Source: Nostoc sp. PA-18-2419 (GTDB lineage: Bacteria > Cyanobacteriota > Cyanobacteriia > Cyanobacteriales > Nostocaceae). From it: a DNA stretch of 41,659 nucleotides. The notes beneath the pieces are model-generated. The model was not told where the DNA came from. It worked only from the letters and a program-made list of their open reading frames with translations, and ran no database searches. This document shows positions 15,119 through 23,217 of the stretch, piece by piece. A program made the translations under genes and the position numbers. The number at the start of each line of letters is the position of its first letter. Position 1 is the first letter of the stretch. The stretch is taken from NCBI RefSeq assembly GCF_005869855.1, contig NZ_SZNH01000031.1:32967-74625 (forward strand), written 5' to 3'.

Positions 15119-15721
15119 CTACCGATAACGCTTGCGATAATCCCAAGGCTTCTCTAGATTTGATTGACTCCATACCCCGACGCGGTTTGTAATTCCTATC
15201 TCCTGGGCTTTTGCAAAAGCATCATGGTTTGGGCATTTAGAGGCATATTGTTTGTAGTAGTAAGCCATGCCACTTTTTAACATCTCTTCTTGGAAACTCA
15301 TTTCCAGCCCCCACTCGCCACTAACTGAGGCCATCACTTCAGCTACAGTTCGACCGTAACGGTCAGTTTCGATAGGAATGATAAGTACTTCATTTTTTGC
15401 TAAGGCAACAAGCAATCGCAGTTTCTCCCGTGCCTCATTCCCAAATGGTTGCCCAGGCTGCTTACCGTGTTTAATCTCCGGTGCATCCATCCCACAGAAC
15501 CGGATTTTTTTAGTTTCGCCACCGCGACGGACAGTAATCGTGTCCCCATCAGCAACGCTGACCACTGTCCAATCTTCAGACAGTGGCATTGCGTGGGGTG
15601 AGGTGGAGTCTGCCGCCGCTTCTACAAGCGATCTAGTTTTGGGTGATGTACCTGCTACAGCAATGACAGCAGTGACACAGGCAAGTAAGAAAGCTGGGCT
15701 ATTTAGGATTTTTTTCCACAT
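15119..15721 (-). CDS. Exported thermonuclease-like (SNase) protein
   Basis: A 200-aa protein with an N-terminal hydrophobic anchor or signal (MWKKILNSPAFLLACVTAVI). The SNase OB-fold follows: VVSVADGDTITVRRGGETKK, IRFCGMDAPEIKH, PIETDRYGRTVAEV and the final AQEIGITNRVGVW. The catalytic Arg-Asp-Glu set is visible as R in IRFCG, D in DAPE and R in DRYGR. It would degrade DNA or RNA outside the cytoplasm. The ATG at 15721 is chosen over an upstream TTG. It lies next to the secreted-protein genes but is transcribed the other way. Confidence 0.8.
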   Translation of the reverse strand: MWKKILNSPAFLLACVTAVIAVAGTSPKTRSLVEAAADSTSPHAMPLSEDWTVVSVADGDTITVRRGGETKKIRFCGMDAPEIKHGKQPGQPFGNEAREKLRLLVALAKNEVLIIPIETDRYGRTVAEVMASVSGEWGLEMSFQEEMLKSGMAYYYKQYASKCPNHDAFAKAQEIGITNRVGVWSQSNLEKPWDYRKRYR

Positions 15722-16150
15722 TGACAACTATCTCCGCTGTGATGCTTATATGAGTCAGTTTGCCCAATTATCTTGACTTTCTTTTCATGGCTATGGGTTT
15801 TCTCTTTTTAAGACTATTATTTATTTGTCTGCCAGATACTTTTAATCCTATGCAATTGTCTGCCAGATAGAAAGCATTTCATTCAAGAGATGAAGATTAA
15901 ATCTTAATAATTTTCCACCGGACAATAATTTATAAAAATACTTGTATACCAGATAAATAAACACTGATTTATACAGCCAGGTTTACATTAATTTTACATA
16001 ATTAACGGGATAATTTCTCAAACAAAGTTTATACATTATTGTTTGAAATACAAGGTTAAATTTCAGTAACTTTACTATTTATAAAAAATAAAACTACAGA
16101 TGAATATGGTTTCAAGAAAAGACGAAATTCAACTTCAATATTGGTGATGT
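15722..16150. other. Divergent intergenic region, no gene seen
   Basis: About 430 AT-rich bases between the SNase-like gene and the first secreted protein. It holds two copies of TTGTCTGCCAGATA (near 15823 and 15856), a short direct repeat that could be a regulator site. No ORF or clear promoter stands out. Confidence 0.4.
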
Positions 16151-16795
16151 ATGAATAAATTACAAATAGTTAAGTTGGGATTAATTACGACTGCTGCACT
16201 TAGTGCGATCGCTTCTTCTGTTGCTCCGGCTCTTGCTATTGAATACAACGGGGCAAGTGTTTATAAAGCGATGGATGGAGATAGTCAAGTAATAGTATTT
16301 AGTGGCACGTCTGGTAGCAAGATTTCTGTTAGTCTTGGTAGCTCGGATAAATCGACAGCAAGGTTAGCCGGGTCTTGTGGCGAGGTTAGGATTTCTCCTC
16401 CTTCATCAGGAGATTTCACAGGTTTAAAAGTTGACGGAACCGCTGTAGATGTTTCCTCTCTTTCGACTCAAACATTACCAAGCTGCCTAAGCGGCTCATT
16501 CAGCGAAACCAGAAGCACAAATTTTAAAACTCCAACAGGTCAAGTTGTTATTGTTGGCAAGACTCCAGGTGCAGCAGTAGCAGTTACCCTCCCCTCTCCT
16601 TCAACCCGCACAGTAACCGTTAATGGCTGCGGCTTTGGAATTCTTAAAGCTACATCTACATCTGGCCCGTTACCTTCTTCCTTTGCAATAGGTGCAACTT
16701 CTTACACTGTGGCATCGTTGCCCAACGCTGGAACACCTCCATACTGTCGAACACTTAACGGCACTCCCTACGGTTACGTTCCAGCATCTTGGTAA
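16151..16795 (+). CDS. Secreted Cys-motif protein 1
   Basis: A 214-aa protein with a signal peptide (cleavage near APALA-IEY). The mature protein has two similar halves, each ending in a Cys-Gly block: GSCGEVRISPPSSG near 75 and NGCGFGILKATSTSG near 157, each followed by a second Cys after a TxxLPxC-like stretch. The fold is probably beta-rich. The two proteins downstream share this two-module plan, so the three are paralogs. No family recognised; secreted adhesin or surface-fibre subunits would fit. It is the first gene of the cluster. Confidence 0.65.
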   Translation: MNKLQIVKLGLITTAALSAIASSVAPALAIEYNGASVYKAMDGDSQVIVFSGTSGSKISVSLGSSDKSTARLAGSCGEVRISPPSSGDFTGLKVDGTAVDVSSLSTQTLPSCLSGSFSETRSTNFKTPTGQVVIVGKTPGAAVAVTLPSPSTRTVTVNGCGFGILKATSTSGPLPSSFAIGATSYTVASLPNAGTPPYCRTLNGTPYGYVPASW

Positions 16796-16806
16796 TTGAG
16801 TTATTA

Positions 16807-16839
16807 CGTTAGCGCAGCGGCTCCCCTTGGGAGCTTCGC
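16807..16839. repeat. Palindromic repeat, family R4, copy 2
   Basis: A near-identical copy of the element at 3865-3899 (CGTTAGCGCAGCGGCTCCCC, then TTGGGAGCTTCGC), placed between two secreted-protein genes. It is followed at about 16847 by TCCTCTAAGAA and then a HIP1 site. Confidence 0.6.
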
Positions 16840-16900
16840 TCTTTTTTCCTCTAAGAATCTGGGCGATCGCATTTAAAAAAATTTATTAGTTATTAACAAT

Positions 16901-17548
16901 ATGAAAATTCTTAAAATTTGTCTGGCACTGCTTTTAATATTTTTGCCTTCTAAAGCTTCTGCACAGATATTATCCAAATATCAAGATGATTTATATATTG
17001 AAAATGCTCCTTTTAATCCTTTAGATAAGCTATCTATAGAAGGAATAAAAAAACTCAAACAATTTCAAACTGATAACTGTGGAATTGCTTTAATTAAGGA
17101 ATTAAATGGAGAATCTAGCCCTGTAGATGTTCTTGATTTATCTTCAGGACAAACACAAACTTTTACGATAGTAGGAGGGATGCAAGATATTAATAAAACT
17201 CCAGTTTGTAAAAATGGTGTTTTGCAGACAACTGTAAATTCTGGAATTTTTGCAGTAAATGATAACGTACATGAGACGGTTTACGGATTTAAATTAAATC
17301 CTAATGCTGGTTACAGTATTGTTTTTAATGGAATGATTTACAAAAAAATTACTCCTAATTCTTGTGGATTTGCCAAAATTCCAAAGCCTCAAAATGCAAT
17401 TAATGACAGTCTTTTGAGGATTAATTATTTAGTGTTTAATCCATCATCATCCTTTTCAACAGTGATGGATGATAAAAGATGGAATACTTTGCCAGAAAAA
17501 ATACCACCTATATGCTTAAAAAATATTAAATATATTCCTTATCAATGA
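16901..17548 (+). CDS. Secreted Cys-motif protein 2
   Basis: A 215-aa protein with a signal peptide (MKILKICLALLLIFLPSKAS, cleavage near SASAQ-I). It has two modules with DNCGIALIKELNG (about 60) and NSCGFAKIPKPQN (about 160), each followed by a second Cys. It is paralogous to its neighbours but with much lower G+C. Its stop overlaps the start of the next gene by 4 nt (ATGA), so the two are translationally coupled. Confidence 0.65.
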   Translation: MKILKICLALLLIFLPSKASAQILSKYQDDLYIENAPFNPLDKLSIEGIKKLKQFQTDNCGIALIKELNGESSPVDVLDLSSGQTQTFTIVGGMQDINKTPVCKNGVLQTTVNSGIFAVNDNVHETVYGFKLNPNAGYSIVFNGMIYKKITPNSCGFAKIPKPQNAINDSLLRINYLVFNPSSSFSTVMDDKRWNTLPEKIPPICLKNIKYIPYQ

Positions 17549-18774
17549 GAAAACTATTATTTATTATTACTCTAATTGCTTTATCTCCAACAGCGGCTCT
17601 AGCTGACATGAAAGGCTATCTTGGAACTGATGGATACTTTCATGTTCAAGGTTTGGAAGCTAATAAATCATATTCAATAAATCTAGGAGGAATGCCATTA
17701 ATTAGAAGTGGGATTTCTAATAGCTGTGGGATATTAAGAATAGCTTCATCAGGGACGATAAAGGCAAGCGAACGTATTGAAATTAAAGATGAGAAATCAG
17801 GGAACATTTACGGCTTTGAGAATACGAATGTTCCAGTAAAAGAAACCCAACGATGTGACGGGACAATCAAAGCTGAAAGAGAAATTTGGAAAGATGTAAA
17901 GGGAACTACTTATATTTCTGGTTTAACGCCAAGTAGCGCTCAAACTATCAGACTGCTATCTTCAGCCCCTACGAGAAATATCAGAGCAAATATTTGTGGA
18001 TTCTTATCTTTTAAATTAGGTGACCCGCGCCCAGGTGCAATCATTGTTGATAATCAAGCTTTTGTGCTTTCAGGATTGCAATCAGGTGGGGGGATTGCTT
18101 GCAGAAAAGGGAAATTATATGTAGCGTATCCAGCTCCAATTTTTGCAAGTGCTGTTAGTGCTGCTAGTTGGAAACAGCAAAATCCTATATCTTGGTCGTC
18201 TAGTACTCAAATAGCAAGTATTACTGGTCGCTCAACCTCTTGGAGTCCCCCGTCATCAAATCCTAATCCTAATCCTGAGCCAGGTAATTCTTGTACTGTA
18301 GGGGTAAACTGCGACCCGCCACCGCCTCCACCGCCTACTTGCCCCGAAGGGACTACAGGCACTCCGCCTAATTGCGAAGCACCGCCCCCACCTCCTCCAC
18401 CTCCACCCTCACCACCGCCACCACCACCAGAGGAACCATCAAAACCAACACCACCAGCAGGGAAAAAAATGTGCAGGGTTGGTTCTCAAATAGTTGCCAT
18501 GATTCCAAGCGGAAGTACTGGAACTTATAAGCTTTATACTGATTTTGATAGGGCTTCAGAATCTAATAATCCTGATAGTGAAGGAAGATTAATTTTTAAT
18601 AATTTACAGTTCAATGATAATACGCAATCCTCTTATAGCGATGGCCCAGGTCAAATTGAGGTTCATAAATTGCTAGATGATGGAGGCACGCCTAATGACC
18701 CATTTGACGATGAATCTCAATTTGTAGGGACTGGTTATAGAGTTTCTATTCCAGTCTTAGCCCCATGCCAATAA
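17545..18774 (+). CDS. Secreted Cys-motif protein 3 with Pro-rich linker
   Basis: A 409-aa protein with a signal peptide (cleavage near AALA-DMK). Two Cys modules (SNSCGILRIASSG near 55, ANICGFLSFKLGD near 150) are followed by a long Pro-rich linker with an embedded PTCPEGTTGTPPNCEAPP block (about 250-305). A C-terminal domain (about 310-409) contains MIPSGSTGTYKLYTDFDRA and ends PVLAPCQ. The linker suggests spanning the cell wall or S-layer. It is the last gene of the cluster, ending 1 bp from the convergent TolC-like gene. Confidence 0.65.
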   Translation: MRKLLFIITLIALSPTAALADMKGYLGTDGYFHVQGLEANKSYSINLGGMPLIRSGISNSCGILRIASSGTIKASERIEIKDEKSGNIYGFENTNVPVKETQRCDGTIKAEREIWKDVKGTTYISGLTPSSAQTIRLLSSAPTRNIRANICGFLSFKLGDPRPGAIIVDNQAFVLSGLQSGGGIACRKGKLYVAYPAPIFASAVSAASWKQQNPISWSSSTQIASITGRSTSWSPPSSNPNPNPEPGNSCTVGVNCDPPPPPPPTCPEGTTGTPPNCEAPPPPPPPPPSPPPPPPEEPSKPTPPAGKKMCRVGSQIVAMIPSGSTGTYKLYTDFDRASESNNPDSEGRLIFNNLQFNDNTQSSYSDGPGQIEVHKLLDDGGTPNDPFDDESQFVGTGYRVSIPVLAPCQ

Positions 18775-18775
18775 A

Positions 18776-19828
18776 TTAAATCTCTGCATCTTTAACTGAC
18801 AAAACTAATAATTTAATTTCAAATAATGACCGCCGCATTTTAGCCCAAGCTCTATAAGTCTGGGCTTTTGTATTATCTAAATTATTCTGTCTAGTTAAAT
18901 AACTTTCAGTATCAGAGTTGCCACGAACATAACGCAACTCAAATACTTTAAATTGGTCAACTGCTCGACTCGCTACAACTTGAGCAGTTTGAAAATCAGT
19001 TCTTGCCTCATCAAAACTGATAAGTGATTGAGCTACTTTATCCCTGATAGTATCAGCTAGTTGTGCCCTACTTCTCTGTAATTCTGCCACCTTTACTTGA
19101 ATATCAGAGATAGCGATCGCATTTCTTTGTGCTTCAGCATTCCCGCCTTGAGAACCTTGAAATAGTGGTATACCTATTACGTTTAATAAGCCATTAATTA
19201 GGCTAGTTCTTCCACTAAATATCCCAGCGATATTATCAATTAATCCTGTGCCTGGGGCTTGTGATTGCCCTGCTGTAGGAGTAGGGCCTAAAAGATATTG
19301 CAGCGCTGGAGTAAGTATTGACAATTGAATAGATTTTTTATTCCTTACTTTCGCCTCATTAATTCGCTCGTTGGCTTCAGCAATCCGAGTATCAATTTCT
19401 TTGAGCAGGGGAGATTGGGCGATCGCTTTATCCTGCAACTGCTGCAAACACACCGCCGACGTTTCCAGACACGGCAACCCCCCGCGTAAGAGTCGCCACA
19501 TATCATCATTCATTTCACGTTGCAAAATCACATCGATGCTGGGCTTGTTAAAAGGGTTCTGTTCGGGCTTTGGGAGTTTAGAATCAGATTCAAAGTCAGC
19601 CTGCTGTGCCTCCTCTGGTGATAAATTCTCTTGTGGTTGTTCCTCTTCGGAGGTTGTCTCGTCTGGTGTCTGTTCTTCTTGGGTGGTTGGCTGCGGCGGT
19701 GATGTCGGAGTTTTAGGGTTTGGCTTTGCTACTGGGATTGGGACTGGAGACTGTTGAGCGTTCGCCCCCTCCATTCTTAGAGGAAACAGCAGGAGCAGTA
19801 ATAGTAACAACCGTTGTATATTTCCCAT
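18776..19828 (-). CDS. TolC-like outer-membrane factor, short form
   Basis: A 350-aa protein. The signal peptide MGNIQRLLLLLLLLFPLRME is followed by a Pro/Glu-rich linker, then helical hairpins typical of outer-membrane efflux proteins (IDTRIAEANERINEAKVRN, AISDIQVKVAELQRSRAQLA, SLISFDEARTDFQTAQVVAS). TolC proteins are usually about 420-480 aa with two repeats; this one is shorter. The ATG at 19828 is chosen because it begins the signal peptide, although this makes it overlap the end of the HlyD-like gene by 116 nt. The signal region contains the R1 repeat (TTTCCTCTAAGAATG encodes FPLRM). It is the last gene of the export operon. Confidence 0.65.
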   Translation of the reverse strand: MGNIQRLLLLLLLLFPLRMEGANAQQSPVPIPVAKPNPKTPTSPPQPTTQEEQTPDETTSEEEQPQENLSPEEAQQADFESDSKLPKPEQNPFNKPSIDVILQREMNDDMWRLLRGGLPCLETSAVCLQQLQDKAIAQSPLLKEIDTRIAEANERINEAKVRNKKSIQLSILTPALQYLLGPTPTAGQSQAPGTGLIDNIAGIFSGRTSLINGLLNVIGIPLFQGSQGGNAEAQRNAIAISDIQVKVAELQRSRAQLADTIRDKVAQSLISFDEARTDFQTAQVVASRAVDQFKVFELRYVRGNSDTESYLTRQNNLDNTKAQTYRAWAKMRRSLFEIKLLVLSVKDAEI

Positions 19829-20984
19829 CTTTCCCGACCCAAGGCTTAATCCGCTTAATGTAGCCATTGCGGGGGCTACGAATCATCGGGATAAGTGCTA
19901 GTTTATCTTCAATTGTGGTTAGGGAAATATTTAGTTGAGCTAGTTGGTAATCGCGATCGCGGATATCTTGGGCGTATTGTTGTTGTTGGCGCGAATACTC
20001 TTGTTGAGTCTGCGTTTCCTGCTGGCGTTGCCGTGCTTCGTTGAGACTAGCATCATACTCCAAAAGGTTACGCCGATTCTGGGCAGCAACTAACCGTGAG
20101 TTTGCCAATTCCAACTCAGACTGAGCCAGTCTCACATTCATTTGTAATTGCTGTAATTCCTGCTGTTGGTTGATAGCTGAAGCATTGAGCTTGGCTTTGC
20201 TTTGCTCAAGAGCAGAATTAGCCTGATCGAGTTCCGATCGCAATTGTTTTAATTTAGCCTCTTCATGTTGCAAAATCTCAGTCGATAATTTCATATCCTT
20301 CATTGACTGAATTAATTGCTCTTGTTCTGCCACTTTTTGAGATGCAATTTGAAATCCAGCTTCAGCGTTCTCCGACTCTGCCCGTCGCTCTGGATTATCG
20401 GTTTTTAGTAACTGTGTACGTGCCTCTAAAACGGCCTCAGCTTGGGATAACTTCATTTGAGATTGGGCGATCGCAGCACTTTCCTCTGAGAAAATCGCTC
20501 TTGGTAGTTGCTTTAGTCCTACAGGTTGCTTTGGCTCAAAGGGCTTGGGAATAGCCTTGTTTTTCAGATTGTCAATTTGGAGTGTAACTGATTTTTTCTG
20601 CTTTTCTAGTCGTGTACGCTCTAAAGAATTATCGGTAATTATGTCGCCCTGCCGGATTTCTTGACCGACTTTTACCTTTAAAAATGACGGACTCTCAACT
20701 GATAAAGTCATTCTTAGAGGACGGTTTTGCTGAAGGATTGAAATGTCAGAATCGTCTACTTCAGACGCTCGTAGACTCGCTAACCCTTCGCTATTGTCTG
20801 TTGTATCAGACTCAGTATTATTTTTAATAATTGTCTTACTTTGATCTGACGCTCGCTGACTCGCTAACGCTTTGCTATCTGCAACTGCTATTTGATTTTG
20901 GGGATAATATTTAGTCGTAAAAATTAGTCCAGCCAGTCCAATGCAAAGATAAGTGATTAAATTATTGACATTAAATTCTTTCAT
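19713..20984 (-). CDS. HlyD-like membrane fusion protein
   Basis: A 423-aa protein. An N-terminal TM anchor (NLITYLCIGLAGLIF) is followed by a half lipoyl motif (VKVGQEIRQGDIITDNSLER), a long coiled coil (about 165-350), and the second half (MIRSPRNGYIKRIKPWVGKD). This is the layout of periplasmic adaptors that join an inner-membrane machine to TolC. The region before the lipoyl motif carries two R3 repeats (encoding ALASQRASD and GLASLRASE) and one R1 repeat (RPLRM), so its length is partly repeat-made. It overlaps both neighbours, indicating coupled translation. An ATG at 21014 is an alternative start. Confidence 0.7.
   Translation of the reverse strand: MKEFNVNNLITYLCIGLAGLIFTTKYYPQNQIAVADSKALASQRASDQSKTIIKNNTESDTTDNSEGLASLRASEVDDSDISILQQNRPLRMTLSVESPSFLKVKVGQEIRQGDIITDNSLERTRLEKQKKSVTLQIDNLKNKAIPKPFEPKQPVGLKQLPRAIFSEESAAIAQSQMKLSQAEAVLEARTQLLKTDNPERRAESENAEAGFQIASQKVAEQEQLIQSMKDMKLSTEILQHEEAKLKQLRSELDQANSALEQSKAKLNASAINQQQELQQLQMNVRLAQSELELANSRLVAAQNRRNLLEYDASLNEARQRQQETQTQQEYSRQQQQYAQDIRDRDYQLAQLNISLTTIEDKLALIPMIRSPRNGYIKRIKPWVGKDGKYTTVVTITAPAVSSKNGGGERSTVSSPNPSSKAKP
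20764..20794 (-). repeat. R3 repeat inside the HlyD-like gene, copy A
   Basis: A 31-nt element (GACGCTCGTAGACTCGCTAA, then CCCTTCGCTAT). It has close relatives at 20848-20878 and, inverted, at 23168-23198. It is in frame, so it adds residues instead of breaking the gene. Confidence 0.65.
20848..20878 (-). repeat. R3 repeat inside the HlyD-like gene, copy B
   Basis: A 31-nt element (GACGCTCGCTGACTCGCTAA, then CGCTTTGCTAT), 84 bp from copy A and in the same reading frame, encoding SKALASQRASD. Confidence 0.65.
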
Positions 20985-22056
20985 AATAGGGCTTGATATT
21001 AACTTTATGCCCATCTTTGCCCATCCTCACCAAAGCTTGAAGAGGTTCTAGATTGGCTATTAAGTGGTCAGAAAAACGAAAGCGTGAGGCAACCCTTTTA
21101 ACTTCTGTCTGATCGACTCCTAATATAACCTTGGTTGCAGTATTAGCAATAACTTCGTTGGATATTTCAGCATCTCGCTGAGAAGCCACCACAGCAGCAA
21201 GACCAAATTTACGGCCATCTGCCAATAAAAGATTTAATGTTTTAGATGTTTTAACTTCTTTACATTCGTCTATAAATAAGTATGTCCTGGGGATTTTCCC
21301 CTCAATTTCCCCCATGATTCTGTGACTATCCATTACTTGTTTAATTAAGGCTTCTGCTGCGATCGCACTCAACCCCGGCACTTTCCCCAATGCTGACAAA
21401 TCAAACCGGATAATCGGAGCATCAAGCGACGGCTGAGGACGAGTAAAAATTCCATACTCAAACATTGCCGCAAGCTTCAGGGCAAGTTTTGATGATTCCT
21501 TGCAACCGTCCTCAATCCTAGCTTCAATCTCAATTCTTACATCAGCAAATGTTGGGGCTTTCTCTGTCCAAGTGGCGGGTTCATCCTGAATAATCCCCCT
21601 TTGCTTATAACAGGTAGTCAGGATATCGATCATGGCTCCTTCCTGATTTACGCCCATTGTCAGCGCTTTTTTGAGGATGGCGGCGACTGCGATCGCTTGC
21701 AGTGATGGCCCCCCGCCTTTAGTATCCAAGTCCACCACTAAAGGGTTGATACCGTGTGGTGACTCCATATTAAGGGGATAACACATCTCGCCTGGTAGCT
21801 CTTGGTCGCCATGAAAATCCAGCGTAATGATATGTACACTCGGTATAAAGCGCGGGAGTTCATAAGCGATGGCTTTAAGGGTTTGCGTTTTCCCAGAACC
21901 TGAAGCGCCAATGATAGCAACGTGACCGTTAGGTAAATTTGAAGGATTCCAGTAAACTTTGTCACCTAATAAAATACCGTCTGTTGTTGACTCTGTAGTA
22001 CTTTTCTTGGATTGATTAGGTTTTAAGGTGGCTGCTGGTAGTGGTTTAGGGGACAT
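20971..22056 (-). CDS. HerA/VirB4-like ATPase
   Basis: A 361-aa protein. Walker A GASGSGKTQT is at about 50-59, a second acidic motif ITLDFHGDQE at about 77, Walker B TYLFIDECKEV at about 270 and an Arg-containing VVASQRDAE motif at about 303. This is the FtsK/HerA/VirB4 pattern of DNA- or protein-pumping ATPases, in a short form without TM segments. It follows the YdjM-like hydrolase and overlaps the HlyD-like gene. I infer the motor of the export system. A conjugation-type coupling role is an alternative. Confidence 0.75.
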   Translation of the reverse strand: MSPKPLPAATLKPNQSKKSTTESTTDGILLGDKVYWNPSNLPNGHVAIIGASGSGKTQTLKAIAYELPRFIPSVHIITLDFHGDQELPGEMCYPLNMESPHGINPLVVDLDTKGGGPSLQAIAVAAILKKALTMGVNQEGAMIDILTTCYKQRGIIQDEPATWTEKAPTFADVRIEIEARIEDGCKESSKLALKLAAMFEYGIFTRPQPSLDAPIIRFDLSALGKVPGLSAIAAEALIKQVMDSHRIMGEIEGKIPRTYLFIDECKEVKTSKTLNLLLADGRKFGLAAVVASQRDAEISNEVIANTATKVILGVDQTEVKRVASRFRFSDHLIANLEPLQALVRMGKDGHKVNIKPYYERI

Positions 22057-22109
22057 CGTGTTTAAGTTAGGAGTTAGGTATTAGACATTGGGTGGGGGTG
22101 GAGGCAGGA

Positions 22110-23153
22110 TTATTGACTGGCGCTATTAATCACCCTCACTTGTAGTTGACCTGTGGCAAATTCCTCACCCAATTTACTTTGGACAATTGCAAGGGGTGCA
22201 GCTTCTAGAGTGATGCTGGTGTCAGTCGCTTTGATGGTAGGGAATTGGTAAGGGTCGCGCGGTAAACCTGCGGTTTCCAATCCATCTACAGACAATTGAC
22301 CAGAGATGAATACCATTGCCCCGGTGCGGTTGAATTGGGCGATCGCCGAGCCAATCGGTTCATCTTCTAAGGTCAGCGCCTCAATATTAGTGATGGCAGG
22401 CTTCCCAACATCGGCGGTGATTTCCTCTAAGAAAATCTGTGCATCAGGTTCAGTTGATGCTTTATAAATCCGCCCGTCGTCACTCTGCACTAAAAACCCA
22501 GTTCCCTGCACCTGGATAATTAAATACTGCCCATTTACCTTGGAGCGATCGCTTGTTCTCACCCCCTTGATGTTGGCTTTGATGAGATGTGTTGACCCAG
22601 ACTCGTTGTAGATATGCTGGACACCAGACGGCGAGGCAATTAACCGATTGAACTGGGTGAAGAGTCCACCACTGTTATTTATGTTGAAGACAGCCAGGGC
22701 GATCGCAATCAAAATAATCAGCACAAAATACTCAGCATTGCTACCAGTTCGCAAGCGGAGATTACGGTTTCCCGGACAAACGCACCGCACTGGAGAAGGC
22801 CAGAACATTTCCACACCGCCGCGTGTAAAGACATCCGCAAACCAGCCGAAGAAATAGCCGATGCTCAAGGCGTGGACAAGATTAATGAAACTGGGATTAA
22901 ACAGTGCTGCACCATAACCGGCCACTGCAATCGCACCACTGGCAACGAGACTGTGTGTACAGCTGCGGTGGGGCATTCTGCTTTCAAAAAACGCACTCAC
23001 CCAAGGTAAGACACGACCAGCCGGGGAAGTGGACACATCGATGTCAGGTAATAAGCCAGCGATCGCACCCGCCGCAATTAGTGTGGGGCTTGCTGTCCCC
23101 AAGAGCAAACTAGTTGCAGTTCCACTAATTAATAGATGCGATATCCCCAACAT
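22110..23153 (-). CDS. YdjM-like membrane metal-dependent hydrolase
   Basis: A 347-aa protein. The N-terminal half has TM helices with the YdjM/DUF457 metal motif residues: GISHLL, GLLPDIDVSTS, PHRSCTHSLV and YFFGWFADVFTRGGVEMFWP. The C-terminal half is a soluble beta-rich domain with strands such as YLIIQVQGTGFLVQSDDGRI, which is not typical of the family and is probably a periplasmic or partner-binding part. E. coli YdjM is an SOS-linked inner-membrane protein with no firm reaction. Here it belongs to a machine operon. Confidence 0.75.
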   Translation of the reverse strand: MLGISHLLISGTATSLLLGTASPTLIAAGAIAGLLPDIDVSTSPAGRVLPWVSAFFESRMPHRSCTHSLVASGAIAVAGYGAALFNPSFINLVHALSIGYFFGWFADVFTRGGVEMFWPSPVRCVCPGNRNLRLRTGSNAEYFVLIILIAIALAVFNINNSGGLFTQFNRLIASPSGVQHIYNESGSTHLIKANIKGVRTSDRSKVNGQYLIIQVQGTGFLVQSDDGRIYKASTEPDAQIFLEEITADVGKPAITNIEALTLEDEPIGSAIAQFNRTGAMVFISGQLSVDGLETAGLPRDPYQFPTIKATDTSITLEAAPLAIVQSKLGEEFATGQLQVRVINSASQ

Positions 23154-23167
23154 AATTACGAATTACG

Positions 23168-23198
23168 ATAGCGTAGCGTTAGCGAGTCCTCGAGCGTC
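23168..23198 (+). repeat. R3 repeat, intergenic copy
   Basis: ATAGCGTAGCGTTAGCGAGT then CCTCGAGCGTC, the inverted relative of the two copies inside the HlyD-like gene. It lies between the AAA-TM and YdjM-like genes and is flanked by copies of AATTACGAATTAC. Confidence 0.6.
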
Positions 23199-23217
23199 AT
23201 TATTAATTACGAATTAC

